The translations under genes and the position numbers were made by a program. The notes under the pieces are model-generated. The model was not told the DNA's origin. It ran no database searches and was given only the letters and a program-made list of their open reading frames with translations. Shown here one piece after another: positions 43,933 through 55,094 of a stretch of 64,000 nt of DNA (position 1 is the first letter of the stretch; each line of letters begins with the position of its first letter). The DNA comes from Pseudomonas sp. QTF5 (GTDB lineage Bacteria; Pseudomonadota; Gammaproteobacteria; Pseudomonadales; Pseudomonadaceae). Location: contig NZ_AZRW02000001.1 in NCBI RefSeq assembly GCF_000512695.2, positions 124,001 to 188,000 on the forward strand. Direction: 5' to 3'.

Positions 43933-44478
43933 ATGAAGTACATTTTTGACATCGTGCATGGCTTCTTCACCCAGCTTCGCAGCCTGGTGATGATCTTCGG
44001 CCATGCCTTCCGCAAGCGCGATACGCTGCAGTACCCGGAAGAAGCCGTGTACCTGCCGCCGCGCTTCCGTGGGCGTATCGTGCTGACCCGCGACCCCGAT
44101 GGCGAAGAGCGTTGTGTAGCCTGCAACCTGTGCGCCGTGGCGTGCCCGGTCGGTTGCATCTCGCTGCAGAAAGCTGAAACCGAAGACGGTCGCTGGTACC
44201 CGGAGTTTTTCCGTATCAACTTCTCGCGCTGCATTTTCTGCGGCCTCTGCGAGGAAGCCTGCCCGACCACCGCGATCCAGCTGACACCGGATTTCGAGAT
44301 GGCCGAGTTCAAACGTCAGGACCTGGTGTACGAGAAAGAAGATCTGTTGATCTCCGGCCCCGGCAAAAACCCTGATTACAACTTCTATCGTGTTGCAGGT
44401 ATGGCGATTGCCGGTAAGCCGAAAGGCTCCGCGCAGAATGAAGCCCAGCCGATCAACGTGAAGAGCTTGCTGCCTTAA
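43933..44478 (+). CDS. nuoI: NADH-quinone oxidoreductase subunit I
   Basis: NuoI, 181 residues, carries two [4Fe-4S] clusters (N6a and N6b) that lead to N2. Both ferredoxin motifs are intact: [15 protein letters not shown] and [16 protein letters not shown] short amphipathic N-terminal segment ([17 protein letters not shown]) seats it on the membrane arm. It lies 12 bases after nuoH. Confidence 0.97.
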   Translation: MKYIFDIVHGFFTQLRSLVMIFGHAFRKRDTLQYPEEAVYLPPRFRGRIVLTRDPDGEERCVACNLCAVACPVGCISLQKAETEDGRWYPEFFRINFSRCIFCGLCEEACPTTAIQLTPDFEMAEFKRQDLVYEKEDLLISGPGKNPDYNFYRVAGMAIAGKPKGSAQNEAQPINVKSLLP

Positions 44479-44487
44479 GGAAGAAAG

Positions 44488-44991
44488 ATGGAATTCGCTT
44501 TCTATTTCGCATCGGGTATCGCTGTTGTGTCCACGCTTCGCGTGATCACCAACACCAACCCTGTGCACGCCCTGCTCTACCTGATCATTTCGCTGATCGC
44601 CGTGGCCATGACCTTTTTCGCCCTCGGCGCGCCGTTCGCCGGTGTACTGGAAGTGATCGCCTACGCCGGCGCCATCATGGTGCTGTTCGTGTTCGTGGTG
44701 ATGATGCTGAACCTGGGCCCGGCCTCGGTTCAGCAAGAGCGCGTCTGGCTCAAGCCCGGCATTTGGCTCGGCCCGGTCGCACTCGGTGCCCTGCTGCTGG
44801 CTGAACTGCTGTATGTGCTGTTCAGCGATGCCAGCGGTCAGGCCATCGGCCACACCACCGTAGACGCAAAGGCCGTGGGCATCAGCCTGTTCGGTCCGTA
44901 TCTGCTGGTGGTCGAACTCGCCTCGATGCTGCTGCTCGCCGCAGCCGTCACGGCGTTCCACTTGGGCCGCAACGAAGCCAAGGAGCAATGA
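44488..44991 (+). CDS. nuoJ: NADH-quinone oxidoreductase subunit J
   Basis: NuoJ, 167 residues, five membrane helices, part of the central hydrophilic axis for proton transfer. The segment [20 protein letters not shown] with its conserved Tyr and Gly (the pi-bulge helix TM3) is present. Nine bases after nuoI; its stop overlaps an ATG just before the nuoK start. Confidence 0.96.
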   Translation: MEFAFYFASGIAVVSTLRVITNTNPVHALLYLIISLIAVAMTFFALGAPFAGVLEVIAYAGAIMVLFVFVVMMLNLGPASVQQERVWLKPGIWLGPVALGALLLAELLYVLFSDASGQAIGHTTVDAKAVGISLFGPYLLVVELASMLLLAAAVTAFHLGRNEAKEQ

Positions 44992-44993
44992 CG

Positions 44994-45302
44994 ATGCCTG
45001 CTATCCCTTTGGAGCATGGTCTGGCGGTCGCCGGCATCCTGTTCTGCCTCGGTCTGGTCGGCCTGATGGTCCGGCGCAACATTCTCTTCGTGCTGATGAG
45101 CCTGGAGGTCATGATGAATGCCTCCGCGTTGGCGTTCATCGTTGCCGGTAGTCGCTGGGCGCAGCCGGATGGACAGATCATGTTCATCCTGGTGATCAGC
45201 CTGGCAGCCGCCGAGGCCAGTATTGGCCTGGCGATTCTGTTGCAGCTGTATCGCCGCTTCCACACTCTCGATATCGACGCTGCCAGCGAGATGCGCGGAT
45301 GA
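44994..45302 (+). CDS. nuoK: NADH-quinone oxidoreductase subunit K
   Basis: NuoK, 102 residues, three membrane helices, an Mrp-like subunit with the conserved glutamates in the membrane: Glu in [14 protein letters not shown] and in [14 protein letters not shown]. The ATG at 44994 has AAGGAG eight bases ahead and gives the usual 102 residues; the ATG two codons earlier, overlapping the nuoJ stop, is only two bases from that site. It overlaps nuoL by ATGA. Confidence 0.96.
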   Translation: MPAIPLEHGLAVAGILFCLGLVGLMVRRNILFVLMSLEVMMNASALAFIVAGSRWAQPDGQIMFILVISLAAAEASIGLAILLQLYRRFHTLDIDAASEMRG

Positions 45303-47152
45303 ACCTTCTCTATCTGACTTTCGTATTCCCTCTCATAGGTTTCCTGCTGCTGTCGTTCTCACGCGGTCGCTGGTCGGAAAACCTTTCGGCGCTGATCGGC
45401 GTCGGCTCCATTGGCCTGTCGGCAATCGTCACTGCTTACATAATCTGGCAGTTCAACGTTGCGCCCCCTGAAGGCGGTCACTACACCCAAGTGTTGTGGC
45501 AGTGGATGGCGGTGGAAGGCTTCACGCCGAACTTCGCGCTGTACCTGGATGGTCTGTCACTGACCATGCTCGGTGTGGTGGTTGGTGTGGGCTTTCTGAT
45601 CCACCTGTTCGCGTCCTGGTACATGCGCGGTGAAGCCGGTTACTCGCGCTTCTTTGCCTACACCAACCTGTTTATCGCCAGCATGCTGTTCCTGGTCCTG
45701 GCCGATAACCTGCTGTTCGTGTACTTCGGCTGGGAAGGCGTGGGCCTGTGCTCGTACCTGTTGATCGGTTTCTACTACAGCAACCGCAACAACGGTAACG
45801 CAGCACTCAAAGCCTTCATCGTGACCCGCGTCGGCGACGTGTTCATGGCCATCGGCCTGTTCATCCTGTTCCAACAGTTGGGCACACTGAACATCCAGGA
45901 ACTGCTGGTCAAGGCGCCTGAGCACTTCAAGGCCGGCGACTTCTGGATCGTTCTGGCGACCCTGATGCTGCTGGGCGGCGCTGTCGGTAAATCCGCGCAA
46001 CTGCCGCTGCAAACCTGGCTGGCGGATGCGATGGCCGGCCCTACTCCGGTTTCGGCATTGATCCACGCCGCGACCATGGTAACCGCCGGTGTCTACCTGA
46101 TCGCCCGTACCCACGGTCTGTTCGCCCTGGCGCCGGACATCCTGCACCTGGTGGGTGTGGTCGGTGGCGTGACGCTGGTGCTGGCAGGTTTTGCGGCACT
46201 GGTGCAGACCGACATCAAACGTATCCTCGCCTACTCGACCATGAGCCAGATCGGCTACATGTTCCTGGCCCTGGGCGTAGGTGCCTGGGACGGCGCGATC
46301 TTCCACCTGATGACCCACGCCTTCTTCAAGGCGCTGTTGTTCCTTGCATCCGGTGCGGTGATCGTTGCCTGCCACCACGAGCAGAACATCTTCAAGATGG
46401 GCGGTCTGTGGAAGAAACTGCCACTGGCCTACGCCAGCTTCATCGTCGGCGGCGCGGCCCTGGCGGCCTTGCCTCTGGTGACCGCGGGCTTCTACTCCAA
46501 GGATGAAATCCTCTGGGAAGCGTTCGCCAGCGGTAACCAGGGTCTGCTTTATGCAGGTCTGGTCGGTGCCTTCATGACCTCGCTGTACACCTTCCGCCTG
46601 ATCTTCATCGCATTCCACGGTGAAGCGAAGACCGAAGCGCACGCCGGTCACGGCATTGCTCACTGGCTGCCACTGTCGGTGCTGATCGTTCTGTCGACGT
46701 TTGTCGGCGCGATGATCGTTCCGCCGCTGCACGGTGTACTGCCACAAAGCGTCGGCCATGCCGGCGGCGACGCCAAGCACAGTCTGGAAATCGCCTCGGG
46801 CGCCATCGCCCTGGCCGGTATCCTGCTGGCCGCGTTGCTGTTCCTCGGCAAGCGCCGCTTCGTCACCGCCATCGCCAACAGCGGCGTCGGCCGCTTCCTT
46901 TCGGCCTGGTGGTTCGCTGCCTGGGGCTTCGACTGGATCTACGACAAACTGTTCGTCAAGCCTTACCTTGCGATCAGCCACATTCTGCGCAAAGACCCGC
47001 TCGACCAGACCATCGGTTTGATCCCGCGTATGGCCAAAGGCGGTCACACCGCCCTGAGCCGCACCGAGACCGGTCAATTGCGTTGGTATGCCGCCTCGAT
47101 GGCTGCTGGTGCCGTGCTGGTAATCGGCGCCGTCGTGCTGGTAGCGGTCTGA
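45299..47152 (+). CDS. nuoL: NADH-quinone oxidoreductase subunit L
   Basis: NuoL, 617 residues, the distal antiporter-like proton-pumping subunit with about 16 membrane helices and the long lateral helix at the C-terminal end. Conserved elements include [40 protein letters not shown] (Lys/His of the channel) and the [16 protein letters not shown] helix. A 39-base gap to nuoM contains a 13-codon frame that overlaps the nuoM start. Confidence 0.97.
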   Translation: MNLLYLTFVFPLIGFLLLSFSRGRWSENLSALIGVGSIGLSAIVTAYIIWQFNVAPPEGGHYTQVLWQWMAVEGFTPNFALYLDGLSLTMLGVVVGVGFLIHLFASWYMRGEAGYSRFFAYTNLFIASMLFLVLADNLLFVYFGWEGVGLCSYLLIGFYYSNRNNGNAALKAFIVTRVGDVFMAIGLFILFQQLGTLNIQELLVKAPEHFKAGDFWIVLATLMLLGGAVGKSAQLPLQTWLADAMAGPTPVSALIHAATMVTAGVYLIARTHGLFALAPDILHLVGVVGGVTLVLAGFAALVQTDIKRILAYSTMSQIGYMFLALGVGAWDGAIFHLMTHAFFKALLFLASGAVIVACHHEQNIFKMGGLWKKLPLAYASFIVGGAALAALPLVTAGFYSKDEILWEAFASGNQGLLYAGLVGAFMTSLYTFRLIFIAFHGEAKTEAHAGHGIAHWLPLSVLIVLSTFVGAMIVPPLHGVLPQSVGHAGGDAKHSLEIASGAIALAGILLAALLFLGKRRFVTAIANSGVGRFLSAWWFAAWGFDWIYDKLFVKPYLAISHILRKDPLDQTIGLIPRMAKGGHTALSRTETGQLRWYAASMAAGAVLVIGAVVLVAV

Positions 47153-47191
47153 TATGAACCTTGCGAACTTGCGAAAGGAAACGAGCCCGTC

Positions 47192-48724
47192 ATGATTCTG
47201 CCCTGGCTAATCCTGATCCCCTTCATCGGCGGCCTGCTGTGCTGGATGGGTGAGCGCTTCGGCGCCACCCTCCCCCGCTGGATTGCGCTGATCACCATGT
47301 CCCTGCTGCTCTCCCTCGGCCTCTGGCTGTGGGCCAACGGTGACTATTCATTTGCCCCGGCGCCTGGCGCCGACCCGACCTGGGCGCTTGAGTTCAAGCA
47401 CGTCTGGATCCAGCGCTTCGGCATCAACGTGCACCTGGCCCTCGACGGCCTGTCGCTGTTGATGATCCTGCTGACCGGTCTGCTGGGTGTCCTCTCGGTA
47501 CTCTGCTCGTGGAAAGAGATCCAGCGTCACGTGGGCTTCTTCCACCTGAACCTGATGTGGATCCTGGGCGGTGTCGTCGGCGTGTTCCTCGCCCTCGACC
47601 TGTTCATGTTCTTCTTCTTCTGGGAAATGATGCTGGTGCCGATGTACTTCCTCATCGCGCTCTGGGGTCACAGTTCTTCGGACGGCAAGAAAACCCGGAT
47701 CTACGCGGCGACCAAGTTCTTCATCTTCACTCAGGCTTCCGGCCTGATCATGCTGGTGGCGATCCTGGGTCTGGTACTGGTCAACTTCAACGACACCGGC
47801 GTGATTACCTTCAACTACGCCGACCTGTTGAAGACCAAGATGTCGATGACCACCGAGTACATTCTGATGCTCGGCTTCTTCATCGCCTTCGCGGTCAAGC
47901 TGCCCGTTGTGCCGTTCCACTCCTGGTTGCCTGACGCTCACGCCCAGGCACCGACCGCGGGTTCCGTGGACCTGGCCGGTATCTTGTTGAAGACTGCGGC
48001 GTATGGCCTGCTGCGTTTCGCCCTGCCGCTGTTCCCGAATGCCTCGGCCGAGTTCGCGCCGTTCGCCATGGCCCTGGGTCTGATCGGGATTTTCTACGGT
48101 GCGTTCCTGGCCTTTGCGCAAACCGACATCAAGCGTCTGATCGCCTTCTCGTCCGTTTCCCACATGGGCTTCGTGCTGATCGGCATCTACTCCGGCAGCC
48201 AACTGGCGCTGCAGGGTGCGGTGATGCAGATGCTGGCGCACGGTCTGTCGGCCGCGGCACTCTTTATCCTCTCCGGTCAGTTGTACGAGCGCACTCATAC
48301 CCGTGATATGCGCGAGATGGGTGGCCTGTGGTCGAAGATTGCCTACCTGCCAGCCCTCAGCCTGTTCTTCGCCGCCGCGTCGCTGGGCTTGCCGGCGACC
48401 GGTAACTTTGTCGGTGAGTTCCTGATCCTGATCGGCACCTTCGCCAGCGCTCCATGGATCACCGTGATCGCGACGTCCGGCCTGGTGTTCGGTTCGGTCT
48501 ACTCGCTGATCATGGTCCACCGTGCCTTCTTCGGCCCGTCGAAATCGGACGCGGTGCTGCATGGCATGGACGGTCGCGAACTGATCATGGTGGTTGGACT
48601 TGCGGCGCTGCTGATCTACATCGGCGTGTACCCGCAACCGTTCCTCGATACCTCTGCCGCGACGATGCATGGCGTGCAGCAGTGGCTCGGCACCGCCTTC
48701 ACTCAACTCGCTTCGGCCCGGTAA
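47192..48724 (+). CDS. nuoM: NADH-quinone oxidoreductase subunit M
   Basis: NuoM, 510 residues, the middle antiporter-like proton-pumping subunit, about 14 membrane helices. Characteristic segments are [20 protein letters not shown] with the essential membrane Glu, [20 protein letters not shown] and [22 protein letters not shown] lies 13 bases before the ATG. nuoN follows after seven bases. Confidence 0.97.
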   Translation: MILPWLILIPFIGGLLCWMGERFGATLPRWIALITMSLLLSLGLWLWANGDYSFAPAPGADPTWALEFKHVWIQRFGINVHLALDGLSLLMILLTGLLGVLSVLCSWKEIQRHVGFFHLNLMWILGGVVGVFLALDLFMFFFFWEMMLVPMYFLIALWGHSSSDGKKTRIYAATKFFIFTQASGLIMLVAILGLVLVNFNDTGVITFNYADLLKTKMSMTTEYILMLGFFIAFAVKLPVVPFHSWLPDAHAQAPTAGSVDLAGILLKTAAYGLLRFALPLFPNASAEFAPFAMALGLIGIFYGAFLAFAQTDIKRLIAFSSVSHMGFVLIGIYSGSQLALQGAVMQMLAHGLSAAALFILSGQLYERTHTRDMREMGGLWSKIAYLPALSLFFAAASLGLPATGNFVGEFLILIGTFASAPWITVIATSGLVFGSVYSLIMVHRAFFGPSKSDAVLHGMDGRELIMVVGLAALLIYIGVYPQPFLDTSAATMHGVQQWLGTAFTQLASAR

Positions 48725-48731
48725 GAGCGCT

Positions 48732-50195
48732 ATGGAATTCACGACTCAACACTTTATCGCGCTTGCGCCGTTGTTGATCACCAGCGCCACGATCATCGTG
48801 GTGATGCTGGCTATCGCATGGCGCCGCAACCACTCACAGACCTTCCTGCTGTCGGTGGCAGGTCTGAACCTGGCTTTGCTGTCGATCCTGCCGGCCCTGA
48901 AAGTCGCGCCGCTGGCCGTGACGCCATTGCTGCAGATCGACACCTTCGCTTGCTTGTACATGGCGCTGATCCTGGTCGCCACCCTCGCTTGTGTCACCCT
49001 CGCCCACGCCTACCTCGGCGATGGCGGTTCGGGTTACCCGGGTAACCGTGAAGAACTTTACCTGCTGATCCTGATGGCCGCCGCCGGTGGCCTGGTACTG
49101 GTCAGCGCGCAGCACCTGGCCGGGTTGTTCATCGGTCTGGAACTGCTTTCGGTACCGGTCTACGGTCTGGTGGCGTATGCCTTCTTCAACAAACGTTCGC
49201 TGGAAGCCGGTATCAAGTACATGGTGCTGTCGGCTGCCGGTTCCGCGTTCCTGTTGTTCGGTATGGCCCTGCTCTACGCCGACGCTGGCAGCCTGAGCTT
49301 CAACGGCATCGGTCAGGCCCTCGCGGCCACCGGTCTGCCAAGTTCTCTGGCTCAGCTGGGCCTGGGCATGATGCTGATCGGCCTGGCGTTCAAGTTGTCG
49401 CTGGTACCGTTCCACCTCTGGACCCCGGACGTTTACGAAGGTGCTCCGGCACCGGTGGCAGCGTTCCTGGCCACCGCGTCGAAAGTCGCTGTGTTTGCGG
49501 TGATGGTGCGTCTGTTCCAGATCTCGCCAGCGGCGAGCAGTGGCGTGCTGAGCGACGTGCTGACCATCATCGCCATCGCGTCGATTCTGTTCGGTAACCT
49601 GCTGGCACTGACCCAGAGCAACCTCAAGCGACTGCTGGGTTACTCGTCCATCGCTCACTTCGGTTACCTGCTGATCGCCCTGGTGGCGAGCAAGGGTCTG
49701 GCCGTGGAAGCCATCGGCGTGTACCTGGTCACCTACGTGATCACCAGCCTCGGCGCGTTCGGTGTGATCACCCTGATGTCCTCGCCGTACAACGGCCGTG
49801 ACGCGGATGCCCTGTACGAATACCGCGGCCTGTTCTGGCGCCGTCCGTACCTGACCGCCGTCCTGACTGTGATGATGCTGTCCCTGGCCGGTATCCCGCT
49901 GACCGCGGGCTTCATCGGCAAGTTCTACATCATCGCTACCGGTGTCGAGTCGCAGCAATGGTGGCTGGTCGGCTCCCTGGTACTGGGCAGCGCCATCGGC
50001 GTCTTCTACTACCTGCGTGTGATGGTCACCCTGTACCTGATGGAACCGAACCTGCGTCGCCACGATGCCCAGCTGCACTGGGAACAACGTGCAGGCGGCG
50101 TAATGCTGCTGGCGATTGCCGTACTGGCATTCTTCCTCGGCCTGTATCCACAGCCGCTGCTGAACCTGGTTCAGCAATCGGGGTTGGCGGGTTGA
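48732..50195 (+). CDS. nuoN: NADH-quinone oxidoreductase subunit N
   Basis: NuoN, 487 residues, the proximal antiporter-like subunit, about 14 membrane helices. [20 protein letters not shown] holds the conserved membrane Glu; [20 protein letters not shown] is the central channel segment. ATG 48732 ([16 protein letters not shown]) is seven bases after nuoM; the open frame upstream runs through nuoM and is not used. Last gene of the operon, followed by a terminator. Confidence 0.97.
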   Translation: MEFTTQHFIALAPLLITSATIIVVMLAIAWRRNHSQTFLLSVAGLNLALLSILPALKVAPLAVTPLLQIDTFACLYMALILVATLACVTLAHAYLGDGGSGYPGNREELYLLILMAAAGGLVLVSAQHLAGLFIGLELLSVPVYGLVAYAFFNKRSLEAGIKYMVLSAAGSAFLLFGMALLYADAGSLSFNGIGQALAATGLPSSLAQLGLGMMLIGLAFKLSLVPFHLWTPDVYEGAPAPVAAFLATASKVAVFAVMVRLFQISPAASSGVLSDVLTIIAIASILFGNLLALTQSNLKRLLGYSSIAHFGYLLIALVASKGLAVEAIGVYLVTYVITSLGAFGVITLMSSPYNGRDADALYEYRGLFWRRPYLTAVLTVMMLSLAGIPLTAGFIGKFYIIATGVESQQWWLVGSLVLGSAIGVFYYLRVMVTLYLMEPNLRRHDAQLHWEQRAGGVMLLAIAVLAFFLGLYPQPLLNLVQQSGLAG

Positions 50196-50225
50196 TTGCT
50201 TAAGCGATACTCAGCAGAAAACAGA

Positions 50226-50250
50226 AACGGCACCTTCGGGTGCCGTTTTT
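50226..50250 (+). terminator. terminator of the nuo operon
   Basis: AACGGCACC, four bases, GGTGCCGTTTTT, 30 bases after the nuoN stop. Confidence 0.92.
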
Positions 50251-50266
50251 GCGTTTTGGGGGACAA

Positions 50267-50301
50267 GATCAAAAGATCGCAGCCTTCGGCGGCTCCTACA
50301 G
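50267..50301. repeat. short interspersed repeat, GATCAAAAGATCGCAGCC type
   Basis: GATCAAAAGATCGCAGCCTT then CGGCGGCTCCTACAG. I recognise this as a common intergenic repeat of fluorescens-group Pseudomonas, distinct from the REP family; one copy in the window. Confidence 0.6.
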
Positions 50302-50450
50302 GATATTGCGTACGCTTTTTTTGAACCTTAACCCCCTCTCCTCCCCGATATCCAGAATCGCCTCGCGGGTGAATCAGCCGCGTCCTACATCCCGATCCTG
50401 CCTTCGACTTTAACGTAATGACTTGACCGAATTGGGCAGGAACAGAAGCC

Positions 50451-50478
50451 TTGACCTATTCGATTCTTGTGATAGAAA
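50451..50478 (+). promoter_or_regulatory. candidate promoter of the toxin-antitoxin operon
   Basis: TTGACC and TAGAAA with a 16-base spacer place a start near 50485, about 17 bases before the toxin ATG at 50502. TTGACC also coincides with the first codon of the longest open frame, which argues against that longer start. Confidence 0.45.
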
Positions 50479-50501
50479 TATACGCAGGTAACGTACAGAA
50501 C

Positions 50502-50852
50502 ATGGACGCTCTTTTTATCGAATTACCCGTATTTCAAAAGCATCGAAGTGACTACCTGGATGATGATCTGTTTCACCGGTTCCAGCAGGAGCTGCTGCAA
50601 AACCCGGAAGCGGGAGATGTCGTCGAAGGCACCGGAGGTCTGCGCAAAATTCGAGTGGTGGATGAGCGGCGAAACAAGGGCAAGCGCGGTGGGCTGAGGG
50701 TGATTTATTACTGGTGGTCCGGTTTCGACCAATTCTGGCTCTTTACCTTGTATGGCAAGAACGAGCAGGACGATCTGACGCCACAACAGAAAAAACTGCT
50801 TAAAGAAATGCTTTATCGAGAAATCAAAGCGAGAACGAATGATGAAACGTGA
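50502..50852 (+). CDS. higB: HigB2-like type II toxin (RelE superfamily)
   Basis: A 116-residue protein closely resembling Vibrio cholerae HigB2, a ribosome-dependent mRNA interferase of the RelE fold. Shared blocks are PVFQKHRSDYLDDDLFHRFQ, GDVVEGTGGLRKIRVVDERR, GKRGGLRVIYYWW and FTLYGKNEQDDLTPQQKKLL; the Arg/Lys residues in the last three should contact mRNA and the ribosome. The toxin precedes its antitoxin, the HigBA order. It overlaps the antitoxin gene by 14 bases. The start at 50502 is chosen over TTG 50451 because the latter overlaps the likely -35. Confidence 0.87.
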   Translation: MDALFIELPVFQKHRSDYLDDDLFHRFQQELLQNPEAGDVVEGTGGLRKIRVVDERRNKGKRGGLRVIYYWWSGFDQFWLFTLYGKNEQDDLTPQQKKLLKEMLYREIKARTNDET

Positions 50853-51156
50853 CATTTTTTCCGAGCTGGTAGAGGGGTTTGAAGCCTTGGCTGATGAGCG
50901 CCAAGGTAAAGTCACACTGCGCACACACAAAGTAAAACTGGCCAAGCTCGCCCCGATTACAGCAGAGGAAGTGGTTGGTATCCGCCAGCAATTGAATCTC
51001 TCCCGGCCGGTGTTTGCGATGTACTTGCGCACCAACACCCGGACGCTGGAGAACTGGGAACAAGGGCGGGCGAAACCTAATGCTCAGGCGACAACACTGA
51101 TCCGGCTGGTTGAGCGCTTTCCGGAGACGGTTCAACAACTGGCGGCGCTGACCTGA
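50839..51156 (+). CDS. higA: HigA2-like antitoxin, XRE helix-turn-helix
   Basis: A 105-residue antitoxin matching V. cholerae HigA2 in layout: an N-terminal part (KRDIFSELVEGFEALADERQ) that in the family is disordered and wraps the toxin, then an XRE helix-turn-helix at residues 45-80 (VGIRQQLNLSRPVFAMYLRT, then RTLENWEQGRAKP). It should repress its own operon. ATG 50839 is immediately followed by a second ATG; either could be used. Convergent with the ABC-transporter operon and separated from it by a REP doublet and a shared terminator. Confidence 0.87.
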   Translation: MMKRDIFSELVEGFEALADERQGKVTLRTHKVKLAKLAPITAEEVVGIRQQLNLSRPVFAMYLRTNTRTLENWEQGRAKPNAQATTLIRLVERFPETVQQLAALT

Positions 51157-51180
51157 AGTGTTTGCGGCGTTTTCAATGAC

Positions 51181-51280
51181 GCCTTCGCGAGCAAGCCCGC
51201 TCCCACAGTGGATCTCCAGTGAACACACCATTGGGGGAACTCCTGCGATTAACTGTGGGAGCGGGCTTGCTCGCGAAGGC
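51181..51280. repeat. REP doublet (REPIN)
   Basis: Arms GCCTTCGCGAGCAAGCCCGC and CTGTGGGAGCGGGCTTGCTC, inverted and about 50 bases apart, between the convergent antitoxin and binding-protein genes. Confidence 0.88.
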
Positions 51281-51300
51281 GGCCCATCAGGCACAAATGA

Positions 51301-51324
51301 AAACGGCACCTTACGGTGCCGTTT
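51301..51324. terminator. bidirectional terminator after the ABC operon and higBA
   Basis: AAACGGCACC, four bases, GGTGCCGTTT: a perfect 10-bp stem, 20 bases beyond the stop of the binding-protein gene on the minus strand. The T-runs are short on both sides. Confidence 0.75.
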
Positions 51325-51344
51325 GCGTTTCACAGTCCAGCTGT

Positions 51345-53087
51345 TTACTTACGTGCCGCCTCCCACGATTTCAGCAGTTCGGCATAGCTCACGGTTTCGC
51401 CTTTAGGCTTCTCGTTCGCCAGTTTCGCTTTCGGCGCACCCGGCTGATCGAACCAGTACTGCGCATCCCGTTCCGGATTCATTTTCGGCCCGCAGGTCGG
51501 TTGTACCTTGGAGCGTTCCAGACGGGTCATGATCGCATCCTGATCCTTGGCCAGACCGTCCAGTGCCTGTTGTGGCGTTTTTTCACCACTGGCCGCTTCC
51601 GCGATGTGGCTCCACCACAGTTGCGCCAAACGAGGATAGTCCGGCACGTTGGTCCCGGTCGGAGTCCATTGCACGCGGGCCGGGCTGCGATAGAACTCCA
51701 CCAGACCACCAAGTTTCGGCGCCAGGTCGGTCATGGCTTGCGAGTTGATGTCCGACTCGCGGATCGGCGTCAGGCCGACAATGGTTTTCTTCAGGGATAC
51801 GGTTTTCGATGTCACGAACTGCGCATACAGCCAGGCCGCGAGTTTTTGCTTTTCAGGTGTGGACTTGAGGAAGGTCCAGGAACCGGCGTCCTGATAACCA
51901 AGCTTCATGCCCTCCTCCCAGTACGGACCTTTCGGCGAGGGTGCCATGCGCCATTTCGGCGTGCCGTCGGCGTTCATCACCGGCAGGCCCGGTTTGGTCA
52001 TGTCGGCGGTAAACGCGGTGTACCAGAAGATCTGCTGGGCAATGTTGCCCTGGGACGGCACCGGGCCCGATTCGGAGAAGGTCATGCCCGCCGCTTCCGG
52101 TGGCGCGTATTTTTTCATCCAGTCAACGTACTTGGTGGTCGCATAAACCGCCGCCGGGCCGTTGGTATCGCCGCCGCGGGTCACGCTGGAGCCGACCGGA
52201 TGACAATCCTCGACGCGGATACCCCACTCATCCACCGGCAAACCGTTGGGTATGCCTTTATCGCCAGCGCCGGCCATGGAGAACCATGCATCAGTGAAGC
52301 GCCAGCCGAGGGACGGGTCTTTCTTGCCGTAGTCCATGTGGCCATAGACGCGCTTGCCGTCGATTTCCTTGACGTCTTCGCTGAAGAATTTGGCGATGTC
52401 TTCATAGGCCGACCAGTTCACCGGCACGCCTAGTTCATAATCATACTTTTCTTTGAATTTCGCTTTCAAATCCGCACGCTCGAACCAATCGGCACGGAAC
52501 CAGTAGAGGTTGGCGAACTGCTGGTCAGGCAGTTGATAGACCTTGCCGTCTGGCGCGGTGGTGAACGAGATGCCGATGAAGTCTTTGATGTCCAGCGTTG
52601 GCGAGGTGTAGGCCTTGCCTTCGTTGGCCATCAGGTCGGTGATCGATTCGGTCTTGCCGTAGCGAAAGTGCGTACCGATCAAGTCCGAGTCGTTGACCCA
52701 ACCGTCATAGATGTTCTTGTCCGATTGCATCTGGGTCTGCAGCTTTTCCACCACGTCGCCTTCTTGCAGCAAGTCGTGGGTCAGCTTGATCCCGGTGATC
52801 TCGGTAAAGGCTTTGGCCAGCGTTTTGGATTCATATTCGTGGGTCGCGATGGTTTCCGAAACCACCTTGATGTTCATCCCGCGAAAGGGCTCGGACGCTT
52901 TGATAAACCACTTCAGCTCTTCGAGCTGCTGGGCTTCGGTCAGGGTGGACGGTTTGAACTCGCTGCCAATCCATTTCTTGGCGGCGTCTTCATAGGCATC
53001 GGCCCAGGCCGCAGCGCTCAAACCGCTGAGTGCCAGCATGGCTGCCAATGAAACGCTATGTCGCAGCTTATTGTTTTTGTCGAACAT
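51345..53087 (-). CDS. ABC transporter substrate-binding protein, GlpV-like
   Basis: A 580-residue periplasmic binding protein with a signal peptide cut after residue 29 (SAAAWA, then DAYED). It is much larger than usual sugar-binding proteins (about 400) and matches the length and layout of GlpV from the rhizobial glycerol importer GlpSTPQUV. Recognisable are WFIKASEPFRGMNIKVVSET, the EITGIKLTHDLLQEGD segment and DQQFANLYWFRADWF. Last gene of the six-gene operon. Glycerol or a related polyol is the best guess for substrate, by family and gene order only; Pseudomonas also takes up glycerol by GlpF, so another small polyol is possible. Confidence 0.82.
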   Translation of the reverse strand: MFDKNNKLRHSVSLAAMLALSGLSAAAWADAYEDAAKKWIGSEFKPSTLTEAQQLEELKWFIKASEPFRGMNIKVVSETIATHEYESKTLAKAFTEITGIKLTHDLLQEGDVVEKLQTQMQSDKNIYDGWVNDSDLIGTHFRYGKTESITDLMANEGKAYTSPTLDIKDFIGISFTTAPDGKVYQLPDQQFANLYWFRADWFERADLKAKFKEKYDYELGVPVNWSAYEDIAKFFSEDVKEIDGKRVYGHMDYGKKDPSLGWRFTDAWFSMAGAGDKGIPNGLPVDEWGIRVEDCHPVGSSVTRGGDTNGPAAVYATTKYVDWMKKYAPPEAAGMTFSESGPVPSQGNIAQQIFWYTAFTADMTKPGLPVMNADGTPKWRMAPSPKGPYWEEGMKLGYQDAGSWTFLKSTPEKQKLAAWLYAQFVTSKTVSLKKTIVGLTPIRESDINSQAMTDLAPKLGGLVEFYRSPARVQWTPTGTNVPDYPRLAQLWWSHIAEAASGEKTPQQALDGLAKDQDAIMTRLERSKVQPTCGPKMNPERDAQYWFDQPGAPKAKLANEKPKGETVSYAELLKSWEAARK

Positions 53088-53135
53088 AGAGACCTCCTGT
53101 TTAGGTTTCGGAGCAACATTGCCGATCGATTTCGA

Positions 53136-53408
53136 CTAGCCCCAACGCATCACAGCCAACAGCCACACCAGGGACAACGCGAACGCCACCCAGATGCTCC
53201 AGTCGGTGACGCCGATTACCAGCAAATGCAGGTAGGCGCTGCCGAGAAGACCGATAAACAGCCGATCACCACGGGTGGTGGCAATCGGCAAAAAACCACG
53301 CCGAGGGATACTCGGCGAACGCATTTCCCAGGTCGTCATGCCCGCCAGAGTCAAGGCAATGACGCTGAAGAACGCCGCCGTGGGGCCGGTCCAGCTCATC
53401 CATTCCAT
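53136..53408 (-). CDS. DUF2160 small membrane protein, GlpU-like
   Basis: A 90-residue membrane protein with two or three hydrophobic segments (GPTAAFFSVIALTLAGM; FIGLLGSAYLHLLVIGV; IWVAFALSLVWLLAVM) and the conserved TTWEMRSPSIPRRGFLPIAT loop of DUF2160. In the rhizobial glycerol importer the equivalent subunit is GlpU. Its job in transport is not known. Two ATGs lie in tandem; the second (53408) is six bases from GAGGA and is preferred over the first (53411). It starts 10 bases after the second permease gene. Confidence 0.85.
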   Translation of the reverse strand: MEWMSWTGPTAAFFSVIALTLAGMTTWEMRSPSIPRRGFLPIATTRGDRLFIGLLGSAYLHLLVIGVTDWSIWVAFALSLVWLLAVMRWG

Positions 53409-53418
53409 CATCAGTTCC

Positions 53419-54219
<801 letters not shown>

Positions 54220-54227
54220 GGCGGGCC

Positions 54228-55090
<863 letters not shown>

Positions 55091-55094
<4 letters not shown>

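Larger units (their letters stand above)
50196..50501. other. 306-base gap between nuoN and the toxin gene
   Basis: Contains the nuo terminator, a 35-base repeat of a second Pseudomonas family (50267-50301), an unremarkable stretch, and the candidate promoter of the toxin-antitoxin pair (50451-50478). No gene. Confidence 0.55.

Noticed and set aside
42682..44988. 768-codon frame on the minus strand
   Set aside because: Antisense to nuoG-nuoJ; no plausible domain.
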